In this document: one piece after another, positions 43,641 to 54,027 of the stretch
Position numbering within the stretch: position 1 is the first letter of the stretch
Layout of the letters: each line of letters starts with the position of its first letter
DNA from: an uncultured Collinsella sp.
GTDB taxonomy: Bacteria; Actinomycetota; Coriobacteriia; Coriobacteriales; Coriobacteriaceae
Length of the DNA: 64,000 nucleotides
NCBI GenBank assembly: GCA_902492235.1
Contig: CABUKS010000004.1
Coordinates: 28,731 to 92,730 of the forward strand
Direction: 5' to 3'
Notes under the pieces: generated by a model
What the model was told of the DNA's origin: nothing
Databases searched by the model: none
The model's input: only the letters and a program-made list of their open reading frames with translations
Made by a program: the position numbers and the translations under genes

Positions 43641-45665
43641 TTACATAAGCTCACAAACAGCCGCCGCGAAGGCTACGGGGTCCTCGGGGAGGATGCCCTC
43701 GACCAGCAGGGCCTGGTCATAGAGCAGGCCGGAGTACTGCTTGATCTTGTCGGCGTCGCCTGCCTTCTGAGCAGCGACGAGCTTGGCAAAGACCGGGTGC
43801 TTGGCGTTGAGCTCGAGCACGCGCTGACTCTTGGGCATGCCGTCGGGCGCGCCCTCGGGTCCCTTCTGGAGCACCTTCTCCATCTCGAGCGAAAGTGGGC
43901 CCTCGGTGGTGATGCAAGCGGGGGCATCGGTCAGGCGCGCGGAGACGGCAACTTTCTCGACCTTGTCACCGAGCGCCTCCTTCATAGCGCTGAAGAGGTC
44001 CTCGTTTTCCTTGGTGGCGTCCTCGGCCTCCTTTTTCTCGTCCTCGGTCGCCAGGTCAAGATCACCGGTCGCGACGTTCTTGAGCTCCAGATGACGATCC
44101 TCGACCTCGGGCTCGGCACCGTCGGCCACAGCCTTCTCGGCAGCCTCGCGGGCAGCATCGTCCTCGTAGATCTTGGGCATATCGGCGGCAACGTACTCAC
44201 GCATAGCCTGGAACGTGAACTCATCCACATCCTGCGTCAGCAGCAGCACGTCATAGCCGCGGTCGAGCACGCCCTTTACCACGGGCATCTTGGCCAAGCG
44301 CTCGCGCGAGTCGCCGGCGGCGTAGTAGATGGCCTTCTGATCCTCGGGCATGCCCTTGGCATACTCGGCCAGGGTAATCATCTTCTGTTCCTTGGCAGAC
44401 CAGAACAGCAACAGGTCGGCGAGCTCATCGGCCTTCATGCCATAGCTCGAGTAGATGCCGTACTTAAGACCGCGGCCAAAGTTCTCAAAGAACTTCTCGT
44501 AGGCCTCGCGGTCGTTGTCACGCATATCCTCAAGGTCGGCGGTAATCTTCTTTTCCACACGCTTGGCGATGGCCTTGAGCTGACGGTTCTGCTGCAGCGT
44601 CTCGCGCGAGATGTTGAGCGACACGTCGGCGGAATCCACGACGCCGCGGACAAAGTTGTAGTAGTCGGGCAGCAGGTCGTCGCACTTCTCCATGATCAGG
44701 ACGTTGGAGCTGTAGAGCGCCAGACCCTTCTCGTAGTCCTTGCTGTACAGATCGAACGGCGCGCGTCCCGGCACAAACAGCAGGGCGTCATACTCGAGCG
44801 TGCCCTCGGCGTGGAAGCTGATGGTGCGCGCAGGATCGTCAAAGTCGTGGAACGTGGACTTGTAGAACTCGTCGTAGTCCTTCTGCTCGACATCGGAGCT
44901 GCGCTTCTTCCAGATCGGTGTCATGGAATTGACGGTCTCGAGCTCCTGGTAGTCCTCGTACTCGGGCTTGTAATCGTCGCCGGCGTCCTCGGGCTTGGGT
45001 TTCTGGCGGCTCTTGGACACCATCATCTGAATCGGGTAACGCACATAGTTGCTGTACTGCTGAATCAGGCTCTTGAGGCCCCACTCGGTCAGGAAGCGAT
45101 CGTAGGTCTCGGCCTCGCCCTCGGCGTCGAGCTTCTCGTTCTCACGCAGCGTCAGGATGACATCGGTGCCGTGCTCGGCGCGCTCGCCATCTTCGATGGT
45201 GTAACCCTCAAGACCATCAGACTCCCACACGTGAGCGGCGTCCTCGCCATAGGCGCGGCTGACGACCTTCACGTGGCTGGCGACCATAAAAGCCGAGTAG
45301 AAGCCCACGCCAAACTGGCCGATGATGTCGACATCCGAACCCTGCTGCTCGGCGTTCTCGGTCTTAAACTCCTCGGAGCCGGAATGGGCGATGGTGCCCA
45401 GATTGCGCTCGAGCTCCTCGGCGGTCATGCCAATGCCGTTATCCGAGATGGTAATGGTGCGGGCGTCTTTATCAAAGGAGACGCGAATGGCCAGGTCGCC
45501 CTGGTCGATCTTGACGCTCGGATCCTGCAGGCTCTTAAAGTTGAGCTTGTCGACGGCGTCGCTCGCGTTAGAGATAAGCTCGCGCAGGAAGATTTCCTTA
45601 TTGGTGTAGATGGAGTTGATCATAAGGTCGAGCAGTTTTTTGCTCTCGGTCTTAAATTGACGCAT
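43641..45665 (-). CDS. htpG: Molecular chaperone HtpG (Hsp90)
   Basis: The 674-residue protein has the GHKL ATPase domain with LRELISNASDAVDKL (about 28-42), DNGIGM and GQFGVGFYSAFMVA, a middle domain with the catalytic Arg (NISRETLQQNRQLKAI), and a C-terminal dimerisation domain. It assists folding and stress recovery in the cytosol. The ATG at 45665 starts MRQFKTESKKLLDLMINSIYTNKEIFLREL, as in the family. It is a single gene; the 45666-45865 region upstream shows neither a CIRCE nor an HspR-type HAIR element, only a weak ACATAC/GTATGT pair (45778-45803). Confidence 0.95.
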   Translation of the reverse strand: MRQFKTESKKLLDLMINSIYTNKEIFLRELISNASDAVDKLNFKSLQDPSVKIDQGDLAIRVSFDKDARTITISDNGIGMTAEELERNLGTIAHSGSEEFKTENAEQQGSDVDIIGQFGVGFYSAFMVASHVKVVSRAYGEDAAHVWESDGLEGYTIEDGERAEHGTDVILTLRENEKLDAEGEAETYDRFLTEWGLKSLIQQYSNYVRYPIQMMVSKSRQKPKPEDAGDDYKPEYEDYQELETVNSMTPIWKKRSSDVEQKDYDEFYKSTFHDFDDPARTISFHAEGTLEYDALLFVPGRAPFDLYSKDYEKGLALYSSNVLIMEKCDDLLPDYYNFVRGVVDSADVSLNISRETLQQNRQLKAIAKRVEKKITADLEDMRDNDREAYEKFFENFGRGLKYGIYSSYGMKADELADLLLFWSAKEQKMITLAEYAKGMPEDQKAIYYAAGDSRERLAKMPVVKGVLDRGYDVLLLTQDVDEFTFQAMREYVAADMPKIYEDDAAREAAEKAVADGAEPEVEDRHLELKNVATGDLDLATEDEKKEAEDATKENEDLFSAMKEALGDKVEKVAVSARLTDAPACITTEGPLSLEMEKVLQKGPEGAPDGMPKSQRVLELNAKHPVFAKLVAAQKAGDADKIKQYSGLLYDQALLVEGILPEDPVAFAAAVCELM

Positions 45666-45865
45666 GTGCAGTCCTTTCGCGCTACCCCTGCCCGCAAAAA
45701 CGGCCCGGTTGCCCGAGCCGCATTGCAGACCTGCTATGTTCAGACTTAGATTTTATAACCCATTAGCGCGCATATATACATACGGAATCGAAAAACTGTA
45801 TGTTGGAACACCCATGCGTCGATTGCCAAGGAGTATCCCCAACTGCCAGCAGAAAAGGAACGTCC

Positions 45866-46366
45866 CTATCTGTCGCCCATGCGCTTGGCCATCCAGGCAT
45901 GAGGCTGGCCTTCGTCTTCGTAGTCCACCGGCGCGATCTGCGTGTAGCCCGCCTTGACGTAGAGCGGCAGCACGTACTCCTGTGCATGCAACTTTATGAG
46001 CTTGGCGCCGGCATCGCGTGCACACGAAGCACTGGCCTCGACGATCGCACCCGCCAGTCCGCGACGACGCATAGCCGGCAGCACGGCGACGCGCCCAATA
46101 ATGTAGGTCTCCCCCGCCGCAACGCCTTCGTCCATGTCGCATGCCGGCAACACCGGGGCCTCTGCGTCAGCCACGCGCTCAAGCTCTTCGGGAAACACGC
46201 GAGAGCAACCGGCAAGCTCGCCGTCTACATAGAGCGTCACATGAATGCAGTTCGGATCCTCGTCGATAGCGTCGAACTCATTCTCGTAGCCCTGCTCGTC
46301 CATAAAAACGACTCGGCGCACCAACGCCGCGTCATCAAAGCATCCCGTCTTAAGTTGGATATCCAT
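45866..46366 (-). CDS. GNAT-family N-acetyltransferase (ElaA-like)
   Basis: The 166-residue protein has the GNAT fold with the acetyl-CoA motif A IIGRVAVLPAMRRRGLAGAIVEASASCAR (R/Q-x-x-G-x-G/A type) and the motif VKAGYTQIAPVDYEDEGQPHAWM near the C-terminus, like ElaA/YjcF-type enzymes. Substrate unknown. The ATG at 46366 has AAAGGG at 5 nt; an in-frame start 18 bp earlier has less support. It lies between htpG and the cps genes on the same strand but has no clear functional link. Confidence 0.85.
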   Translation of the reverse strand: MDIQLKTGCFDDAALVRRVVFMDEQGYENEFDAIDEDPNCIHVTLYVDGELAGCSRVFPEELERVADAEAPVLPACDMDEGVAAGETYIIGRVAVLPAMRRRGLAGAIVEASASCARDAGAKLIKLHAQEYVLPLYVKAGYTQIAPVDYEDEGQPHAWMAKRMGDR

Positions 46367-46405
46367 GGCTGCCCTTTCATTCAACGCGAACGTTAGGGAC
46401 AGATT

Positions 46406-47056
46406 TTAGCGAAAATGAGCTCCGCGCACGCTAAACTTCGCGCGAGCCTTCGCCAGGCAATCGTAATGACCCACGTTATGGGCATCGCTCGCGATGAAGC
46501 TGTACAGGTTCTGATCGAACAGGCGCTGTGCCGGCTTTTTCTCGCGACCAAAGCGACCGCCGGCAATAAAGTCCGCCGAAGCCTGCAGCTTGCAGCCCAT
46601 ATCGACCAGGCGCTCCGCCACGCTTACATCCTTTTGAACCGCACGATAGCGCTCAGGATGAGCGATGATCACCTGGTAGCCACGGCACTGCAAATCGTAA
46701 ATCGTGTTCTCGTACTCTCTAAACGCATACGCATCGGCATGCGTCGAAAGCTCGAGCAGAAACTCGTTGGTTCCATCAAAATGCAAGTGCTCCGCGGCAT
46801 CGATACCAAGCTCAACGAGCTTTCGATGGTTGACCTCGAAGCCCATCTGGAGCGGAAAACCGTCAGCGTTATCACGCAGCAGCTCAAAGGCATCCCACAT
46901 CTTGTCGTAATCAAAATAGGGATCACGGCAGTGAGGAGTGCAAACGATCCTGGTTACACCGGCCCGCTTGGCAGCCTCGAGCATCGCCAAGCTCTCATCA
47001 AGATCGGCGGCGCCGTCGTCTACACCCGGCAAGATATGGCAATGAATGTCACGCAT
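46406..47056 (-). CDS. cpsB: PHP-type tyrosine-protein phosphatase CpsB
   Basis: The 216-residue protein is a manganese-dependent phosphatase of the CpsB/YwqE type. It starts MRDIHCHILPGVDDGAADLDES, with metal ligands HCH and D, then CTPHCRDPYF, HPERY and a C-terminal SDAHN, all in PHP-family order. It removes phosphate from the tyrosine tail of CpsD, regulating polymer length or export. It is last in cpsC-cpsD-cpsB, 17 bp after cpsD. No polymerase or glycosyltransferase genes follow, so this is a stand-alone regulatory set. Confidence 0.9.
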   Translation of the reverse strand: MRDIHCHILPGVDDGAADLDESLAMLEAAKRAGVTRIVCTPHCRDPYFDYDKMWDAFELLRDNADGFPLQMGFEVNHRKLVELGIDAAEHLHFDGTNEFLLELSTHADAYAFREYENTIYDLQCRGYQVIIAHPERYRAVQKDVSVAERLVDMGCKLQASADFIAGGRFGREKKPAQRLFDQNLYSFIASDAHNVGHYDCLAKARAKFSVRGAHFR

Positions 47057-47073
47057 AGGTCAGCCTTAATCAA

Positions 47074-47811
47074 CTAAACGTTTGCTCGGTTGGTGAAGAT
47101 GCCCTTTTTGGAAGCGCCCTGATCGTCGGAGCCCTTCTTAACCTTCTTACCGTCCTTGGTATAGTAAGAATAGTAGTACTCGCTGGTCTCGGTCTCACAG
47201 TAATTCATGACGGTACCGATGAGCTTGACCTTTTCGGACTTCTTAAGCTGACCGATGGCGTTGAGCGCCTCCTCGCGCTTGGTGAAGTCCTCGCGCACCA
47301 CGAACAGCGTGCCGTCGGTCAGACTTGCGATCTCGGCAGCATCGATGAAGGTGCCGACCGGGGGAGCATCAAAGATGACGTACTGGAACTTGGCAGACAG
47401 TGCCTTTACCAGCTTGGCAAAGCGGTGAGAGACGATGATGTCGGCAGGATTGGGAATATGCGGCTCGGCATCGAGGAAGTAGAAGTTCTTCTGACCCGTC
47501 TCGACAATCGCCTGGTCAATGGAGATCTGCTCGGAAAGAACCGCATAGAGTCCGCCGCGCGAACGAACGCCGAGCATATCGGAAAGAGACCTGCGGCGCA
47601 TATCGGCCTCGACCAGGAGCACGGACTTGCCGCTCGTGGCGATTGCCTGAGCAAGGTTAATGGAAACCGTAGACTTGCCCTCGTTGGGAATCGAGGAGGT
47701 AACGGTGATGGTGCGAATGGGGTCGTCCACGCTCGCAAAGCGGATGTTGGCCAGAAGGGTCTTGGCGGCATTCTGTACAACGAGCTTATCGGTGTTCTTT
47801 GCCTTAGCCAT
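47074..47811 (-). CDS. cpsD: Tyrosine-protein kinase CpsD (BY-kinase)
   Basis: The 245-residue cytosolic BY-kinase has a Walker A SSIPNEGKST (about 39-48), Walker A' LLVEADMRRR, Walker B VIFDAPPVGT, and a C-terminal tyrosine cluster EYYYSYYTKDG, the autophosphorylation site. It works with the CpsC membrane adaptor and the CpsB phosphatase to control surface polysaccharide chain length. It starts 2 bp after cpsC. Cell-surface glycan in this organism would be its output; which glycan is not shown. The nearest glycan synthesis genes are at 5864-11058, about 36 kb away. Confidence 0.9.
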   Translation of the reverse strand: MAKAKNTDKLVVQNAAKTLLANIRFASVDDPIRTITVTSSIPNEGKSTVSINLAQAIATSGKSVLLVEADMRRRSLSDMLGVRSRGGLYAVLSEQISIDQAIVETGQKNFYFLDAEPHIPNPADIIVSHRFAKLVKALSAKFQYVIFDAPPVGTFIDAAEIASLTDGTLFVVREDFTKREEALNAIGQLKKSEKVKLIGTVMNYCETETSEYYYSYYTKDGKKVKKGSDDQGASKKGIFTNRANV

Positions 47812-47813
47812 GC

Positions 47814-48470
47814 CTATTTACCACCTTTCATAGCCGGAATTCGGCCAACAACGGGAATGCCCAGGAGCTCTTCTGCCTCTTCGGCACCGCGGATGCGGGT
47901 ATTGAGCATGTCTGCCAAAACGACATAGGCAACTGCGATAAAGATACCGGCGAGGAACGCGACAGCAACGTACAGCGTGCGCTTGGGGCCGCTGGGGACT
48001 TCGGGAGTCTTAGCCTCGTCGATAACGTTGATGCTCTGGGCAGCGCCGACGTTCTGAGCGACCGTACTCACCGAGCTGGCCATGGCCTTTGCGACCTTAG
48101 CCGTCTCCTTGGCATCGGTGCCGGTAACCGAAAGCGTAATGACACGCGTGGTGGTCTCGGAGGAAACAGACACCTTGTAGTCATCCAGGTCAGCAAGGCC
48201 CAGCTCATTGGCAGCACCGCTCTTAACGCTATCGCTATCCAGCAGCGTGGCGATATCGTTGGAAAGCATCTGGCTCGCCGAGAGATCGTTGTAGCTCATC
48301 TGACCGCTATCGTCGGTTTTGGCGAGAATGTACATGCTCGTCGTCGCGGTGTAGGTGTTGTCCATCGCAACGAAGGACACGATGCCCATGGCGATCGCGC
48401 AGACCACCGGAAGGGTGATGACCAGCTTGAGGTGCTTCTTCAGCAGCTGGAACAGTTCGAGAAGGGTCAT
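47814..48470 (-). CDS. cpsC: Capsular polysaccharide chain-length regulator CpsC (Wzz family)
   Basis: The 218-residue protein has two membrane segments (about 15-35 and 173-195) around an extracellular Wzz domain, and ends in a short cytosolic tail (RIRGAEEAEELLGIPVVGRIPA) that activates the CpsD kinase. The Pro-rich PEVPSGPKRT stretch before the second segment is typical. It is first in the cps set. Upstream 48471-48612 is AT-rich and may hold the promoter. Confidence 0.88.
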   Translation of the reverse strand: MTLLELFQLLKKHLKLVITLPVVCAIAMGIVSFVAMDNTYTATTSMYILAKTDDSGQMSYNDLSASQMLSNDIATLLDSDSVKSGAANELGLADLDDYKVSVSSETTTRVITLSVTGTDAKETAKVAKAMASSVSTVAQNVGAAQSINVIDEAKTPEVPSGPKRTLYVAVAFLAGIFIAVAYVVLADMLNTRIRGAEEAEELLGIPVVGRIPAMKGGK

Positions 48471-48612
48471 GCAGCTTGCCTTTCATTTCCCCAGTTCGGA
48501 TTGACAAAACTGTCCGTATGTTATCGCATCTTTTTACCGAGACCAAACTCTATACATAAGAAACAGGCTCTCCTGTAAAAATGTCGGAAGCAATCGTAAA
48601 ATTGCACAACAA

Positions 48613-48639
48613 CGCCGCACCCGAAAGTCAAATGCGGCG
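48613..48639 (-). terminator. Terminator of the phoB-phoR unit
   Basis: CGCCGCA / TGCGGCG with a 13-nt loop is followed on the minus strand by TTGTTGTG. It lies 27 bp after the phoR stop. The T-tract is interrupted, so strength is uncertain. Confidence 0.6.
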
Positions 48640-48665
48640 TCTACATCAATATCTATGTTGTATCG

Positions 48666-50090
48666 CTATGCGAATGGCTCGTCCTGCTGTATGGGAAACG
48701 TCACCGTAATGGTGGTTCCCACGCCCAACTCGCTCGACAGATCGAGCGTGGCGTGATGATACAGGGCCGCATGCTTGACAATGGCAAGCCCCAGACCGGT
48801 TCCGCCGCGTGCCTTGGACCTACTCTTGTCCACGCGATAGAACCGCTCAAATACCTTGCCCTGTTCTTCAGGCGCGATACCGATTCCCGTGTCGGCGACC
48901 GCGAGGAACGGATGGCCTTCGTCGTTGGTGCCGCACTGCAGCGTAACCGTACCGCCGGGTCGATTGTAGCGGATGGCGTTGCTTGCCAGATTATAGATGA
49001 GCTCGTCAATCAAGCGCGACACGCCCTCGATGACCACGGGCTTGGTCTCATGACTTATCGTCACATTCGCCTGACGGGCGACCTGTTCAAGACGCTGCTC
49101 AACCGCGTAGATGGCACGCGAGAGCTCAATAGGCTCCGTGGACCCAATGGGCACCGCCTCGCCCTCAGTTGCACGCTCGGCCTCGTCCAAGTTAGACAGC
49201 GTAAGGATGTCGTTGACAAGCGCTGCCAAGCGGCCCGCCTCACGATAGATGCGACCGCCAAAGTTGCGCAGGTCGTCCTCGCCCTCGACCATGCCGTTTG
49301 CGATGAGCTCGGCATAGCCCGAAATCGCCGTAAGCGGCGTCTTGAGCTCATGGGTGATATTCGCCGTGAACTCGCGGCGCATACGATCGTTGTCCGCCAG
49401 CACCGCCATTTGGCGCTTGAGTTCCTGGCGCTGCGACTCGATACGCTCAAGCATGGGGACCATCTCGGCATAGGCGTGCTCATAGCTACGGCGTGGGTGG
49501 TCCAAATCCACCTCTTGCAACGGCGCGATGATGGCACGGGACTCGCGGCGCGCCATAAAAAACGAGAGTACCGCGCCCGCTGCTGCGATAAGCAGCAGCG
49601 GCGCCACCATCGACAGCAAAATCGCCGCAACGCCAGGCTGGGCCTGCGCCAAGCGGACAACCTGGCCGTTATCAAGGGCGACGACGCGATACAGCATAAT
49701 CTCGTCGAGCGTAGAGCTTGCGCGCTCCGCGGAACCCGAACCATTCTCAAAGGCCTCGATGACCTCGGGGCGATCGCCATGGTTGGGCAGTGTGGAAGGC
49801 GACGCCTCGTTGTCGTAGGCAACCGATCCATCCTTGTTAATCAGCGTGATGCGCAAGTCCTCGCGATCGAGGCTACGCAAGAACGGGATGGGCTCCTGCT
49901 GCTCGTCGAGGGCGGCAGCAATGAGCTCGGTTTCCTGCGCCAGATTGGCACTCGTGGCATCCGCCAAGGTGTTTTGCACAAAGAACGCACACAGCACCGT
50001 AAACGCCACGATAACCGCCATGGCGCAGACAAAGATCGTCACAAAAACGCGGTGCGACAGCGTATGTTTTCCCTGGGGGGCGAAGACCAC
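48666..50090 (-). CDS. phoR: Sensor histidine kinase, PhoR-like
   Basis: The 474-residue protein has a membrane segment at about 13-38, an extracellular sensor region to about 150, a second segment (about 153-178), then HisKA with H247 in FTANITHELKTPLTAISGYAEL, and HATPase with N, G1 DTGIGI and G2 GTGLGLAI motifs. Translation starts at GTG 50090 with GGAG 8 nt upstream, 3 bp after phoB stops. Pairing with PhoB-like and PstB genes suggests phosphate sensing. The cytosolic PAS domain of E. coli PhoR is not visible. Confidence 0.87.
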   Translation of the reverse strand: MVFAPQGKHTLSHRVFVTIFVCAMAVIVAFTVLCAFFVQNTLADATSANLAQETELIAAALDEQQEPIPFLRSLDREDLRITLINKDGSVAYDNEASPSTLPNHGDRPEVIEAFENGSGSAERASSTLDEIMLYRVVALDNGQVVRLAQAQPGVAAILLSMVAPLLLIAAAGAVLSFFMARRESRAIIAPLQEVDLDHPRRSYEHAYAEMVPMLERIESQRQELKRQMAVLADNDRMRREFTANITHELKTPLTAISGYAELIANGMVEGEDDLRNFGGRIYREAGRLAALVNDILTLSNLDEAERATEGEAVPIGSTEPIELSRAIYAVEQRLEQVARQANVTISHETKPVVIEGVSRLIDELIYNLASNAIRYNRPGGTVTLQCGTNDEGHPFLAVADTGIGIAPEEQGKVFERFYRVDKSRSKARGGTGLGLAIVKHAALYHHATLDLSSELGVGTTITVTFPIQQDEPFA

Positions 50091-50093
50091 GGG

Positions 50094-50822
50094 TTACTCC
50101 TCCGATGCGGTGGCCGCGGTGACGTCACCTTCGGCACCATCACCGGCAGAAGGCTCGGCCAAGCGGTAGCCCACGCCGCGCACGGTCTCGATGGCGTTGG
50201 CATGCTCGCCCAGTTTTTGGCGAAGCGTCTGCACGTGCACGTCAACAGTGCGCGAACCGCCGTCGAAGTCCCAGCCCCACACGCTCTGCAGCAACGACTC
50301 GCGGGTAAAGACCACGCCGGGCTTGCGCATGAGGTACTCGAGCAGGTCGAACTCGCGCAGGGTGAGCTTAAGCGGCTCGCCGGCAACGGTCACCTCGCGA
50401 TGGCTGGGCGAGAGCACGATGTCGCCCACGCTGAGCACATCGCTCGCCTGCTTGACCATGCCGCCGCGACGCAGCAGTGCGCGGCAGCGGCTCGCAAGCT
50501 CCATGAGCGAGAAGGGTTTAGTCAGGTAATCGTCGGCACCGCCATCGAGCGCCATCACCTTGTCGAGCTCGGTATCCTTGGCGGTAAGCATCATGATGGG
50601 CACCGTCGCCGTCAGGCGGTCGGCGCGGAGGCGGCGCATAATCGCCAAACCATCGGTATCGGGCAGCATGATATCGAGCAGCACAGCATCGGGCACCCGT
50701 CGCGCCACGGCAGCCTTAAACTCACCGTCGCACGAAAAGCCTTCGGCCTCGATCCCCTGCTTGCGCAGCGCATAGACCGTCAAATCCCTGATGTTGTCAT
50801 CGTCCTCGACGTAATAGATCAT
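50094..50822 (-). CDS. phoB: Response regulator, PhoB-like (OmpR family)
   Basis: The 242-residue protein has a receiver domain with acidic EDDD near the N-terminus, phosphorylation site D50 (VLLDIMLPDTDG), T and K (TAKD, LTKPFS), then a winged-helix DNA-binding domain (LTLREFDLLEYLMRKPGVVFTRESLL, RTVDVHVQTLRQKLG). A C-terminal acidic tail of about 15 residues follows. The ATG at 50822 has AAAGGGG 6 nt upstream. It lies between pstB (64 bp upstream) and phoR. Likely phosphate-starvation regulator by context. Confidence 0.87.
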   Translation of the reverse strand: MIYYVEDDDNIRDLTVYALRKQGIEAEGFSCDGEFKAAVARRVPDAVLLDIMLPDTDGLAIMRRLRADRLTATVPIMMLTAKDTELDKVMALDGGADDYLTKPFSLMELASRCRALLRRGGMVKQASDVLSVGDIVLSPSHREVTVAGEPLKLTLREFDLLEYLMRKPGVVFTRESLLQSVWGWDFDGGSRTVDVHVQTLRQKLGEHANAIETVRGVGYRLAEPSAGDGAEGDVTAATASEE

Positions 50823-50886
50823 GTTGAACCCCTTTGCGGCCGGCATGACCGCATCTTAACCCTAAAGGTACCTTTACTAGATGGTA

Positions 50887-51762
<876 letters not shown>

Positions 51763-51865
51763 ACCGCATACCTCCACATCAATATCAATTCAGCAGTATC
51801 GATAGTAGAAATCGCGGCTCATATGCACGTGAGCGCATTGTCAAGTGTTTGTAAGGGCACGCTGG

Positions 51866-53104
51866 CTATGCGGCGGGCAGCTCGATGGTGAATATCGTGT
51901 GTTCGGGCGTCGATTCACATGCAACGGTACCGCCGTGTGCCGCGATGATCTCCTTGGCGATGGCAAGCCCCAGTCCAGCGCCGCCGCGATTGGTCGCACG
52001 CGCCGCATCCAGGCGATAGAACTTCTCAAAGATCACCTTGAGCTTTGCTTCAGGGATGGGATCGCCCTGATTGATAAAGCGCACGCGCACGCCGCCATCG
52101 TCTTGGCGTCTGGCCTCGATCGTGATGGTCGAGCCCTCATAGCTATAGGCAATAGCGTTTTTCATGATGTTGTTGAACACGCGAGCCATTTTGTCGCCAT
52201 CCACGAGCACCGTCAGGTCCTCGCGAATATCAACTTGGGCTTCCTTATGCTGCTCGTTGAGGATGGGATAGAACTCGTCAGCCACCTGAGCCAGCAGCAA
52301 CCCCAGATCAACATAGCCGCGCGTGAGCACGATATCGTGGAAGTCAAAGCGCGTGATATCGAAGAACTCTTCGATGAGCGCATCGAGCCGGTGCGCCTTG
52401 TCGAGCGCCACGCCCGTAAAGTACGCACGTTGCTCAACCGGCAGCTCAGGAGCCTCTTGCAGCAGCGAAAGATAGCCCACTACGCTCGCAAGCGGGGTGC
52501 GTAGGTCATGTGCCAAGTACGTAACCAGATCGTCCTTGCGATGCGACTCGTCACGCAGAGCTTGCTGCACCTTGCGATCACGGTCACGCACGCGGTTAAG
52601 GGCGCCCTCGACCTCCAAGAAGTCGCCGTCGATGTTGTCCCAGGTGTCGGGGTGATCGATCAGGCGATCTTGAATACGAGCGGCCAGCACACAATCGGCA
52701 TGCTGCTCGCCCTGTTCGTAGCCCTGGTAGTACAGGGCACGGCCGCACAAGAACAGCACGCACGCGGCAAGCGCCAGCACAAAGCCAAGCATGTTGAATA
52801 CAAAGCCGGCATCGAACAGCACCGGCCCTTCAATGCCGCCGAGCGCCATGGCGCCAATCGCCAACGTCATGGCCCACGCGGCGCCGCCAATCACCACGCA
52901 GCGGCGCACGATCTCAAATCGATCGATCAGCAAAAAGCCAACAAGCAGCACCGCCAAGATTCCGACGATGTTGTCGATGCCAATCAGCAGCAGGCTCAGC
53001 AAAAAGAGCAGCACCGTTGCAAGCGCACGGTTGTCGACGACCGACCTCACGTAATCAAAGAGCCGATCGGGTACCTCGAATGCCTGCCTATCGTCTTTTG
53101 TCAT
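51866..53104 (-). CDS. Sensor histidine kinase, VanS-like
   Basis: The 412-residue protein has about four membrane segments within residues 28-122, with little extracellular sequence, then HisKA with H199 in YLAHDLRTPLASVVGYLSLL and an HATPase domain with GGAGLGLAI. The motif TPLASVVGYLSLLQEAPELPVEQRAYF is typical of VanS relatives. The start ATG 53104 gives a normal cytosolic N-terminus; upstream frame is not conserved-looking. It forms a pair with the regulator 26 bp upstream. It probably monitors cell-wall status rather than vancomycin itself. Confidence 0.83.
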   Translation of the reverse strand: MTKDDRQAFEVPDRLFDYVRSVVDNRALATVLLFLLSLLLIGIDNIVGILAVLLVGFLLIDRFEIVRRCVVIGGAAWAMTLAIGAMALGGIEGPVLFDAGFVFNMLGFVLALAACVLFLCGRALYYQGYEQGEQHADCVLAARIQDRLIDHPDTWDNIDGDFLEVEGALNRVRDRDRKVQQALRDESHRKDDLVTYLAHDLRTPLASVVGYLSLLQEAPELPVEQRAYFTGVALDKAHRLDALIEEFFDITRFDFHDIVLTRGYVDLGLLLAQVADEFYPILNEQHKEAQVDIREDLTVLVDGDKMARVFNNIMKNAIAYSYEGSTITIEARRQDDGGVRVRFINQGDPIPEAKLKVIFEKFYRLDAARATNRGGAGLGLAIAKEIIAAHGGTVACESTPEHTIFTIELPAA

Positions 53105-53130
53105 ATCAAGATCCTCACAAGCGAAAAGCG

Positions 53131-53826
53131 TTATTCGATGATGTAGCCGACGCCCCAGACGTTTTTGATAAAGCGCGGCTTTTGTGCGTCGTCGCCGATC
53201 TTTTCGCGCAAGTGGCGAATGTGCACCATCACCGTATTGTTGGAGCCGGGCATAAAGTCCTCGTTCCATACCGCGCGGAACAGGTCCTCCACGCCCACCA
53301 CGCTGCCGCGATGCTCGACCAGATACAGCAAGATTGAATACTCGGTGGGTGTGAGGCGTACCGGTGCACCGTCCACCGTTACGGAACGAGCATCGCGGTT
53401 GATCTCCAAGCCGTCGAGCTGGAGGGTCGGCGACTCGGCCGCCTGTGCGCGGCTACCGTAGCTGGTGTAGCGGCGAAGCTGAGCATGCACGCGCGCGATG
53501 AGCTCCAGAGGACGAAACGGCTTAACCACGTAATCGTCCGCGCCAAGCGAAAGGCCCTCGATCTTGTCTTGCTGGGCATCGCGCGCCGTCAGCATGATCA
53601 CGGGATAGGTATGGCTGGAACGGATCGTACGCAGCAGCTCAAAGCCATCGATATCGGGCAGCATGACATCCAGCAGCGCCAGATCGAACTCCTGCTCCAA
53701 GATTGCCTTGGCAGCATCGGCCCCGCTATAGGCAATCTGGACATCAAAGCCCTCTTTTGTAAGGTAGATACCAACCAAGTCGGCGATGGCCTTTTCGTCA
53801 TCAACTACCAAAATGCGCTCGTTCAT
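53131..53826 (-). CDS. Response regulator, VanR-like (OmpR family)
   Basis: The 231-residue protein has a receiver domain with D9-D10, phosphorylation D53 (LALLDVMLPDIDGFELL), TARD and VVKPFRP, then a winged helix (LTPTEYSILLYLVEHRGSVVGVEDLFRAVW, NTVMVHIRHLREKIGDD). The match to VanR-type regulators is strong, including the ending VWGVGYIIE. It is transcribed with the kinase next to it, and divergent to the DD-carboxypeptidase gene, a plausible target. Confidence 0.87.
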   Translation of the reverse strand: MNERILVVDDEKAIADLVGIYLTKEGFDVQIAYSGADAAKAILEQEFDLALLDVMLPDIDGFELLRTIRSSHTYPVIMLTARDAQQDKIEGLSLGADDYVVKPFRPLELIARVHAQLRRYTSYGSRAQAAESPTLQLDGLEINRDARSVTVDGAPVRLTPTEYSILLYLVEHRGSVVGVEDLFRAVWNEDFMPGSNNTVMVHIRHLREKIGDDAQKPRFIKNVWGVGYIIE

Positions 53827-54027
53827 GCGTGCTCCTCTCGCGCTCCATTATGCCCGAGGGGGCGCCCGTCACACACAACAAGCGTGGGTGATTAAGTCGG
53901 CCTTAAGCACCCTTGTGCCCGTTCGGGCGCGGATGTGGGCCACGCACGCACGCACGCGATGATCGCCGATGCCGGCAAACGATATACTCTAGTTCCAGAA
54001 GTGACCATCCCGTCGAAAGCGAAATCC

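Noticed and set aside
45666..45865. CIRCE or HAIR heat-shock operator upstream of htpG
   Set aside because: Neither TTAGCACTC-N9-GAGTGCTAA nor CTTGAGT-N7-ACTCAAG is present.
45841..46405. Inverted repeat flanking the GNAT gene (GGGAC motifs at both ends)
   Set aside because: Only short stretches match and the order of blocks differs; not convincing as element ends.
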